This document shows positions 56,237 to 64,000 of a DNA stretch of 64,000 nt, piece by piece (position 1 is the first letter of the stretch; each line of letters starts with the position of its first letter). The notes beneath the pieces were generated by a model that searched no databases, was not told the origin of the DNA, and was given only the letters and a program-made list of their open reading frames with translations. Both the position numbers and the translations under genes were made by a program. Source of the stretch: Hsuehochloa calcarea (lineage: Eukaryota; Streptophyta; Magnoliopsida; Poales; Poaceae); NCBI GenBank assembly GCA_036346395.1, contig CM070609.1, forward strand, positions 24,983,223 to 25,047,222. The letters are read 5' to 3'.

Positions 56237-58031
56237 TGTTGGACCGAAAAGGCGACTAGAGGGGGGGTGAATAGGAGCACGCTTACTTTTTCCCAAATAA
56301 TGAATTCAACACAATTTCACTCCAATAGCTATGATGAAGCTATGAAGATCAATATACCAGTACAGCGGAAGACTAGTATTGAATCTAATTAAATCCCCTA
56401 AGCAAAAACATAAAATCAACTAAGATTGCAAAGACTCACAGCACGGGCGGTCAGACCTCAGTACCCAACCGGTCGGACCGATTGCCGGGCGGTCGACCGG
56501 CGTTGTCTTTGGCGGTCGGACCGCTCCAAAATCGGTCGACCGGTGATGACGGCGGTCCGACGGCCGCAATCGTGAACCGATCCAAACAAGAAAAATCACC
56601 CGATGACGGTTGCAATTAGGTGAAACTTTTGATTCTCAACTCCAATCTTTATGAAACTTTGCACACACCTTCTATATGCTATTGAGGACCTATTCCAATC
56701 GAATATTATGATAATTCTTGGAACGATCTTGAGCAATTGCCAATTGATTAATGAAGGTCTAAAACCGGGCAGAACGAAAACTTGATCCTAATGCTTGTTC
56801 GTGAGAGATTGATGATCAAGATGATGCTAGATAGATTCACACATATCACAGCAAGCTAATTCACGTGAAAGAATCAATCACAAACTCGCGGATCAAAGAA
56901 AGCCCTAAAAACACGAAATTGAAAGCAAGAACGAAAAGAGACTTATCTCAAGCAAACCTTGCATAGATTGATTTCGTGGTTGATACTGGATTACATCCAC
57001 ACCATCATGGATCAGTGGACAATCAAAGATCACGAAATTCACCACAAACCATCAAGAGCCCTAGCCTCCACCTCAACTCCCCTAAAAACAATTAGGGTTT
57101 TGAAACATAAAAAGGCGAGAGCGAGGGGTGCAGCCACCACCTCCTCCTATTTATAGTGGAGGCCTAGAACTCCTAGGGTTTGACTCAATTGGGCTCCCGT
57201 TAAGGCCCACTAACAAACGGGTCACACACGCATGCTTCGCAAAGCGCCGTCTTTAACCTTTTGACCTAAACCGCTTCACCATGCGTCATGGATTTGCCAA
57301 TAGGTCACCCTTGTCCATCTTGTGTCACGCTTGAGTCGTTGGCCTCACCCGCATCGCCAATCGCTCGACCTCAACTCTCCAAGTCTAGTCCCGATCTTCC
57401 TCGCCGTTGACCGTCGTTGACCACCAAGCAACCTGCACAACCACAGACAAGCAAACACGAATTCGGGAACAAGTTCTTCACAACTTGACCCATGTTAGTC
57501 AAAACATGCATCATGCAAATCATATGCCATGAAACAAATGCCTTTGACCTAACAAAACAACATCGCCACGAAGTTGGCGGACGTTCAAGTTATTACGGTC
57601 CGACCGCTCAGGTGAGCGGCCGGACCGCCTTGACCGGTCGGACCGCTCCTGTGAGCGGTCGGACCGCCTGGGACTTAGCCGAATTTCAACCCCAAAAATC
57701 CAAACCTTCGGAAACTTTAAACCAATAGAACTTTTTACTGGAGACTCCAAAAATCATGAGACCAAGTGCATTGGGATCCCCTCACTTGCCTACAACACCT
57801 ATTTTTGGCCCAGCTCATTTTGACCACTTTGGTCACCGCCAGTCCGACCGCCCCACATGGCCGGTCCGACCGATTTGGGATCGGTCGGACCGCCGTGCAA
57901 GGACCGGTCGGACCGCCCCTGTCCAGTAAGCCTGTAACTTTGTCGAAAATACGTGAAATGAAAAACCGTAAACGCCATTGCCAATTGTCACATCATCCTA
58001 AGATCTGGAACATATCCCCATGAAATCCACA
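56237..58031 (-). repeat. 5' LTR of the copia element (right)
   Basis: 1795 bp, with a TATA box TATAAATA at 57155-57148 (minus). It matches the left LTR closely except for a patch at 56480-56620, where GGTCTGACCGG words become GGTCGACCGG and similar. Confidence 0.93.
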
Positions 58032-58036
58032 GTAAT

Positions 58037-59990
58037 CGACTCTTCTTTGCATGTGTTATCAAAGTTCGAGTTTGGTTTTGACATTGAACAGATTTCAGTG
58101 CTGCTGTCGGTGGTAAGCAGTCAGATCGACCATGCTGGCGGTTTGACCGCCATGTACCAAGTGATCAGACCGACCCTATGGACCCTATTGATTTCTGGAG
58201 TTTGGACGCCAAACACTTGTGCATGCAAGTGTAGAGATGTATTTGCATTAGGTGACATGGAAATTGAGCATCGATCTAAAACTAGATAGAGTTTTACTAA
58301 AAATCCAGAGAGGGTGTTTTCAGGTGTAGTGAAGCGGTTAGACCGGCCACACCATGGTGGTCAGACAGCTAGTTGTTTGACCGGCATGGTGCTAGCGGTC
58401 AAACCCGGTTGGGCGATGTGACCAACATGGTGGGCGGTCTGACCTACTAAGATTGTGATTGTGAGCTAAAATTTGAGAATTGGTTGAGGGATGTGGTAAT
58501 GGTGCATATGTGTTGCATTTATGACTAATGTGGGTCAGGTTAGAATGAACTTGTGCTCGAAACTGGTTTGCTTGGTCTATTGTTATCCAGGTGGCTCTGG
58601 AGTCAACTATGGTTAACAGCGAGGAAGACCAGGACTTGGTTAAGAGAACCAAGGTCCAAAACGGTCATGAAAGACGAGGTGAGATAGTTGGACTCGAAAA
58701 AGGCACAAGATAGGCAAGGTCTATGGAACACACAAGTTGGTAAAGCGGGACATGTGGTGCGCCTTGGGTATGTTTGCAAGCGAGGGCTGTTTGGTGGGAT
58801 CCAGACACGTGAGAGGATTGACAGAAAGTCATTGGGGGCCACATGGATCATGATGAAGCATAGGCGATGCTTTGAGGAGAAGAAATAGGGAAATGTCGGT
58901 TCATGGGCAATGTGGTTCTTTGTCCAAAACCAGAAAAGTTAGTGGTTTACAAAACTGCGCGGTGGCCTAAGTGAATTAGGTCAAATATACTTCATGGAGG
59001 ATAAGACATGATGATTTCGGGCTATTAGAGCTAAGGTTGAAGAACGACGCTTTGAAAAGCGTGTGTGGGTGTGTTGAGTAAAAAATCTAGGTGTGTAATG
59101 GGTTAATGGGTTCCCATGGGTGTGTGTAGTAGATGTGGTCTACTTTATAACCAGGTTAAGGTTTCTTGTGAGCCTCCACTATGTAAGGGGGCATTAGAAA
59201 GAGAAGTTAGGTTTTGTACTTGAGCCTCTAAGAGAGAAATTAGGTTTTGATTGAGAGAGCTAATTGTTGCCCTTAGGGTTTTGTCCTCCAGGTGGAGTGA
59301 TTGTAATCCTTCCTCTCCAAGTGGTAATAGAATATCAAACTTGATTCACCGTGTCTTATTTGTGTTCTTGCTTGATTCTCTTGTCTTCTTGTTGTGTTTT
59401 TGGTGATTATTGGTTCCATCTTGTTCTATTGCGATTCATGCTGAGATATAGCTTGCTAGGGCTTGTAAGAACCCATCTAGAATCATCTTGGCTGCTTAGA
59501 TCTCACGAGCTTGAGCAAATCAAGTTTATCCTCTTTTGCCCAGTTTTTTTAGCACTCTTGCCTATAATGGATAAAGGTGGAAACCTTAACAACAATTCTT
59601 TAAATTATTGGTGGGAATATGTGCCAAACATCTTAGGGTAATTGTGTTTCAAATTTGGTGTGAATTGAATGGCTAGCTATATCAAAAGTTAGGCGAAATC
59701 CCATCTTGAAAATCATGTTGTTTACAGTTTGTTTGCAGGGGAGAGGTCATACTGCTGAGACCGGTTGGTAGTTGCCGGTTAAACCGATCAGACCACCTAA
59801 GAGTTGGCGGTTAGACTGGCCTAACAGGATGACTGTCTGGTTCTTGGTTGTAGGTGTTGTTTCTCAGTGCTAGCAAGTTCAATCTCAATCTTCACAGTTG
59901 CTTGTAGCTATTGGAGTGAAAAAAAGTTGTCGAATAACTTTGGGAAAAATTGCTGAAGTTATTCACCCTCTGACTGTCTTAGTCGATCTA
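58037..59990 (+). mobile_element. Older copia LTR-like sequence, plus orientation, beside the complete element
   Basis: It carries GGTCAGACCGG-type motifs, a TATA-like TTTATAA near 59150 followed by CCTCCACTATGTAAGG, and a right end with AAGTTATTCACCC near 59960. These resemble, in order, parts of the LTR of the 48298-58031 element in the opposite direction. It is strongly diverged. Ends are approximate, and the complete element may have inserted into it. Confidence 0.4.
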
Positions 59991-61680
59991 AAAAGATAAA
60001 TCGATCGATCTCAGAACTGATACACAGATTAATAGCAGTCTATTTCGTACTTAGCTAGATTAGTAGCAGTCTATTTTGTCCGTGCATGCATATATAAATG
60101 CTGATAGAGACATACCTCACCTCAACAGAAGTACAATAGCAACAATGAATGTGAAACATATGCATTTCTCCAACATTCTTCTGTCAATAGTATAGAGCAC
60201 TAGAAGCTGGACAGCTGCCATATCAGTTTCCATATATGCTAAAGGTGTTTGATTGCCTACGCTAACGGTGGTTCGCGCATGAGTGGATGCAAATTCTAGG
60301 CTATTCGAGCCAGGGTCAACTTGTGCAAAGATTTCTTCAGGCCAGGCTCGAGGGAAACGCGGTGAAACTTCTTCACTACTCAGCCAGGGCCAGCGGGGGC
60401 AGTCATGGATTCGGCTTACCTCCTCCCCTCCCATTTGCACGACCATTTCCCCACTTCGCCCCCAACGTCGCTGCTCAATCCGTCGCTGAGACGGGGGATC
60501 TCGCCGCCGGTCACCGCCAAATGACTCCCAATGCTATCTCAATTCTCCTTCATCTACTTCCTCACTTGATTTTGCATCTTTTTACTCATAGGTTGGATGA
60601 ACTTTACGGTCTCGGTGTCACGATGGGGGCAGCAGTAGGGCTTGTTGAGGGAGCCCGGCCTCCATGTGGCCATGAGGTAAACTCAACCCATCTCAAACAA
60701 AGTGAGAACACTCCGAGCATATGCAACCAACTAAACATCTTTCCAGCTTAACTTGGTCCAACAGAGATAGGCAACGACACCACACCTACCTTGCATCCAC
60801 TCGATGTAGCTAGTCTCAATCTAGTCGACTTATATGGGTCAGGTGTCCAGACAACCAAACACATCCTAAATCGCTAGAAATGAATGTTGTGTTAATCCAA
60901 GATGATGCAAGACGGCTTATGCATGTACTATCACTTTTTAAAACATCTGCGTCTATACCATATTCATGATTAATCACATGGCGGCGCCTGCTAGTGCCCT
61001 TTCATACACGTACTTAATTGGCCATTCATTAACTTTGACATGCATGGAGTACGAGCACTAACAGTGCAATTAGTTATATAGAAACAAGCGATCGATCGAC
61101 TACTAGTTGAAACACGTAATCTAGGAGTTACGTTTCTTTCTTTAATCTAGAAATTCCTAGGTATTTTGTCAAGAGACTCTTTTTATATATATATAGAACT
61201 CCTAAATATAGAGTAAAATATTTGTGCAGGGACCCGCCACACATGCTACTCAACGTATGCTTGCTCAGATGGTACCTTCCTATGATCTATTCTACACTAG
61301 ACCAAAATTTTCTTGTTTATTTGGAAAGACATAGTCGTCATGGAGTTTCATAATTCCACAAACTTCGCTAGTTTAGAATGGCTACTTGGTACAAGTTAGA
61401 TTATTGTATTAGCACTCTATGATTAAATAGAGGCGTGGTTGGCTCAAGAAAATCAGCGGTGTGGTCAAGCTAGAGATCTTAGATCAGACGTTGCGACGGC
61501 GTTCTCATTTCTAAATACTCGTCATGAATGTCTCCCTCGACAATTTCTGGCACGAGTACGTCACCGTCTCACCGAGCTCACAATTCTAAATAATACTAGA
61601 TGGGCAGAAGTCTGGACCGAAATGGACCTGTAATGCATTAAAATTCTAAATTTAACCTTTATAATTCAGAAATTTCAGTT
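59991..61680. other. Intergenic region, no gene seen
   Basis: The longest frame (60287-60751, 154 codons) begins MQILGYSSQGQLVQRF and has no recognisable domain. A shorter frame at 61439-61633 likewise. No terminal repeats were seen. Confidence 0.45.
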
Positions 61681-61710
61681 TTAATTCCGTGATTGAACGT
61701 GCTGCGGTCC

Positions 61711-61810
61711 GGATTGACAGCAACCGAGTTGCTGCCGTGTGGGACCACAGTACCTAGGTGCTGCCAACCCCGACGGCAGCAACCGAGTTGCTGCCGTGCC
61801 CAGGTGCTGC
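61711..61810. repeat. Repeated hairpin GGCAGCAAC-CGA-GTTGCTGCC
   Basis: CGGCAGCAACCGAGTTGCTG with CCG after it (61774-61796) is a near-perfect palindrome. An earlier copy, ACAGCAACCGAGTTGCTG, lies at 61717-61734, with GGTGCTGCC pieces between and after. Confidence 0.75.
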
Positions 61811-61887
61811 TGTCCCCGACGGTAGTAAGTCGGATTACTGTAGCACTATTGCGTGTTGTAAGTTTTTATCAGAAATCTATTTAAAAA

Positions 61888-62225
61888 TATTTGTTGGAGG
61901 AATTTTTAAATATATAAAATGAGCTCAAAAAATTATAAAATTTTATGTGAAGCCTCCTAGCATAGTATGCTTACTTATGTAATTTTTTCAAAATTTTATC
62001 CATTCTTATTTTTTCTGCAAAATTCATTTAAGTATAATATTTGTAGGAATTTTTTAATATAGAAAATGAGGTACAAACATTATGAAATTTTTTCAGACTC
62101 CTTACATAGTGAAATTGATTGTGTATTTTTATAAAATTTTATTTGCTCTGAAATTATCTCGACAAATTAAGGCTTTATGTCTCGAAAATTAGAGGTCGTA
62201 ACCAACATATAAAATTTCAGAGGAT
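61888..62225. repeat. AT-rich diverged tandem duplication
   Basis: AATTTTTAAATATATAAAATGAG near 61899 and its variant AATTTTTTAATATAGAAAATGAG near 62050 head two diverged units of about 150 bases. Non-coding. Confidence 0.5.
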
Positions 62226-62231
62226 TGTTTG

Positions 62232-62665
62232 CCAAATCCTACCGCGATAGAGAATTGGTTGCTTATTGGCTGCCATGGCAGAGGCTTGTGTGCCTAAATC
62301 CTACCGCGACAGAGAATTGACTGCTCATTGACTGCCACGGCAGAGGATTATGTGCCGCGGTAGAGAATTGTGTGCCGTGGCAGAGGATTGTGTGCGCAAA
62401 TCCTACTGCAACAGAGAATTGGCTGCTCATTGGCTGCTACGGCAAAGGATTGTGTGCCGCGGTAGAGGATTGTGTGCCAGGGCTGAGGATTGTGTGCCCA
62501 AATCCTACGCGACAGAGAATTGGTTGCTCATTGGCTGCCATGGCAGAGGATTGTGTGCCGTGGTAGAGGATTGTGTGCCATGCCCAAATCCTACCGCGGC
62601 AGGGGATTAGCCGCGCAAATCCTACCACGGCAGAGAATTGGCTGCCATGGTAAAATCACAGAGAA
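62232..62665. repeat. Minisatellite of GAGAATTGG / GAGGATTGTGTGCC units
   Basis: Units such as AATCCTACCGCGACAGAGAA, GGCTGCCATGGCAGAGGATT and GTGTGCCGCGGTAGAGGATT alternate more than ten times. The small ORFs in it are shadows of the repeat. Confidence 0.85.
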
Positions 62666-62691
62666 ATTTCAAGCCATGGTAAAATCTAAAA

Positions 62692-62860
62692 TCACAGACG
62701 GTTCTTAATACAAACCGTCTGTGATGAGATACTTATCACTGACGATTTGTATTTAGAACCGTCTGTGATGACATGCTTATCACAGACGGTTCATGATAAG
62801 AACCGTCTGTGATATATCATCACAGATGGTTTTTTTTGTATAAAACCGTCTATGATACTT
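62692..62860. repeat. Isolated CACTA-type hairpin array
   Basis: Four well-preserved hairpin pairs of ATCACAGACGGTT and AACCGTCTGTGAT occur as in CACTA-1, -3 and -4. No CACTACTA terminus adjoins, so this is an orphan subterminal block or the edge of an unrecognised element. Confidence 0.8.
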
Positions 62861-63320
62861 TTGTTTTGTTGGGCGGGAAAACAAAAATTTGGACTTAATA
62901 GGCAGGCTGCAGAATTTTTTTTATATTAATAGAGGCCTCCATCTCCTCCTTTGCCATCTCCTCCTTTGTCATCTCCATCTCCTCCTCTGTCATTTCTTCT
63001 CTACCATCTCCATCTCACCCTGACTTTGCACTCCGATCTCCTCCGAATTCGTCGCCCGCGGTCTCCTCCACCTCGCCTCAGCCTCATCGTCGCCGACCTC
63101 CCCAGCCTCCATGTAGTTTTGCATGTAGGCAACTGTGGACTGTCTGTAGTTCTATGTACATATGGAAGTATTAGTTCTATGTACATACGGAAGTATTCTT
63201 TGATTGTCTACGACTGCATGCATCAGGCGAAGTCTACGTTTCCACACCACCGATCGGAACACTAGCGATTAAGTAGCAACAAATCACAGTACGAAACCGG
63301 TCTCTCAGCGCCAGCACCGC
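62861..63320. other. Pyrimidine-rich leader-like stretch, no gene called
   Basis: After the hairpin array come TATATTAATAGAGGCC and a run of CCATCTCCTCC units (62940-63020), like a plant 5' leader. A frame at 62951-63265 starts within it, but shows no domain. Confidence 0.4.
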
Positions 63321-63338
63321 TTTTTTTTTTTTTTTTTT
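63321..63338. repeat. Poly(T) run
   Basis: 18 consecutive T bases. It could be a minus-strand poly(A) tail of a retroposed copy, but no element next to it was recognised. Confidence 0.85.
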
Positions 63339-63604
63339 GCAGCACGTACGACAGTTCAACAAGCTAGCATCGCCACCGGCTTGACAAAAGCTACTGGGAC
63401 CTAACTCTGCACGGCCTTTTCTTTCCTCCATCTCGCGATCGATCGATCGTCGATGGACGTTTACCGAACCGGTCAGACCAGTCTCGATGTTTCACGGGCT
63501 GTTTCACGTCACGTCGTACAAAACCTGTAGGAAACGTACCGCGTGCATTAATTGCATCTTGTATAGGTCCGTCCCATCGACAGTGCTTTCGCCTATCTTG
63601 ACTC

Positions 63605-63790
63605 ATCACGGTAGTCGACGCACCTTGTAGCAATTGCACACGATCGATCATGCTTTTACGAATCCTGAAGCGAGTGAAGAGTCATCACGGTCGTCGACGT
63701 CCGGCCACATCCGTGTAGCAATTGCACACGCTCGATCGTGTTTTCGCGAATCTTGAAGCAAGTCAAGAGTCATCACGGTCGTACGTCGGC
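63605..63790. repeat. Tandem duplication of about 87 bp
   Basis: GTAGCAATTGCACACG begins at 63627 and 63714. Each unit goes on through CGATC, CGAATC, TGAAGC and GAGTCATCACGGTCGT. The two are diverged at several bases. Confidence 0.8.
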
Positions 63791-64000
63791 ACACGACCTC
63801 GTCCGGTCCGGACTGAGTTTATCAATTCCATTCTCGTATCAGCTGGAATGGCAAAATATATTATACCGGCATCCAAAATGACACATATCAAGTTCAATCA
63901 TGTACCGGCATCAATATCGATCAATACTGATTATTCCAATCATTCCGGCAATTCCAGTACTGAGCATAATTGAAGTGACGACTCCTTTGAATTAGGCCAA

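Larger units (their letters stand above)
48298..58031 (-). mobile_element. Complete Ty1-copia retrotransposon, SIRE/Opie-like, 9.7 kb
   Basis: The LTRs at 48298-50099 and 56237-58031 are nearly identical over most of their length, start TGTTGGACCG and end GAAATCCACA on the plus strand. GTAAT flanks both outer ends (48293-48297 and 58032-58036), a perfect 5-bp target duplication. A primer-binding site (56234-56223) and polypurine tract (50110-50102) lie just inside the LTRs. Gag, protease, integrase, reverse transcriptase and RNase H follow in copia order on the minus strand. LTR length and sequence type fit the SIRE/Opie (Maximus) lineage. The coding region has frame breaks, so it is probably not self-sufficient now, but the similar LTRs suggest a recent insertion. 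Confidence 0.95.

Noticed and set aside
48298..58031. Endogenous plant pararetrovirus
   Set aside because: It has LTRs, a tRNA-Met primer site, a 5-bp target duplication and integrase before reverse transcriptase. That is the Ty1-copia layout. No movement or coat protein motifs are present.
60287..60751. 154-codon plus-strand frame
   Set aside because: No recognisable domain, overlaps a minus-strand frame of similar quality, and has no supporting splice or promoter pattern.
62350..62708. Cys-rich small frames repeating VCRGRGLCA-type units
   Set aside because: They are translations of the minisatellite in several frames, not a Cys-rich peptide gene.
63321..63338. Tail of a retroposed gene copy or SINE
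   Set aside because: Only the T run is present. No promoter boxes of a SINE and no exon-like DNA next to it.

Overview
This 64 kb window looks like nuclear DNA from a grass, probably a panicoid. The signs are one GC-rich, intron-containing ABC-transporter gene with GT-AG introns, surrounded by plant transposons typical of grasses: CACTA (En/Spm) elements whose subterminal repeats read TTTGCCGAGGGC or ATCACAGACGGTT, a long-LTR SIRE/Opie-type Ty1-copia element, a Stowaway MITE and a TRIM. No rRNA, tRNA, CRISPR array or bacterial-type operon is visible.

Layout. 1-2679 is the right end of a CACTA element (CACTA-1) with part of a broken TNP2 transposase. 2680-3932 is copy A of a small retroposon-like repeat. 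4819-14326 is a TRIM (LTR about 256 bp, internal region about 207 bp). One of its LTRs is split by a complete 8.9 kb CACTA element (CACTA-2, 5027-13925, TSD TCA). 14332-15828 is a truncated CACTA end (CACTA-4) carrying a Ulp1-type protease domain, lying in an old copia LTR fragment. 16484-16743 is a Stowaway MITE. 17047-21458 (minus) is the only intact gene: an eight-exon, 726-residue ABCG half-transporter. 21.6-24.6 kb is gene-free, with a MITE-like element and tandem repeats.

About 24.6-39.7 kb is an old LTR-like sequence in minus orientation, split by a complete 10.7 kb CACTA element (CACTA-3, 25581-36277, TSD CGA). CACTA-3 carries broken TNP2 and Ulp1-type genes and a nested 482 bp solo LTR. 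39.7-43.5 kb has only weak ORFs. 43531-47848 is copy B of the retroposon-like repeat, interrupted by a 2.8 kb solo LTR. 48298-58031 is a complete Ty1-copia element in minus orientation (LTRs about 1.8 kb, TSD GTAAT), beside an older related LTR. The last 4 kb hold minisatellites and an isolated block of CACTA-type repeats.

The window reads as a nest of transposons around one probable host gene. All the transposase and pol genes carry frame breaks. Many breaks, and many differences between copies, fall at CAG/CTG triplets. This may be a consensus-sequence artefact at CHG-methylated sites rather than real decay. Exon limits, TSDs, LTR ends, PBSs and TIRs were read directly from the sequence. 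Family names come from recognised motifs and were not confirmed by database search.
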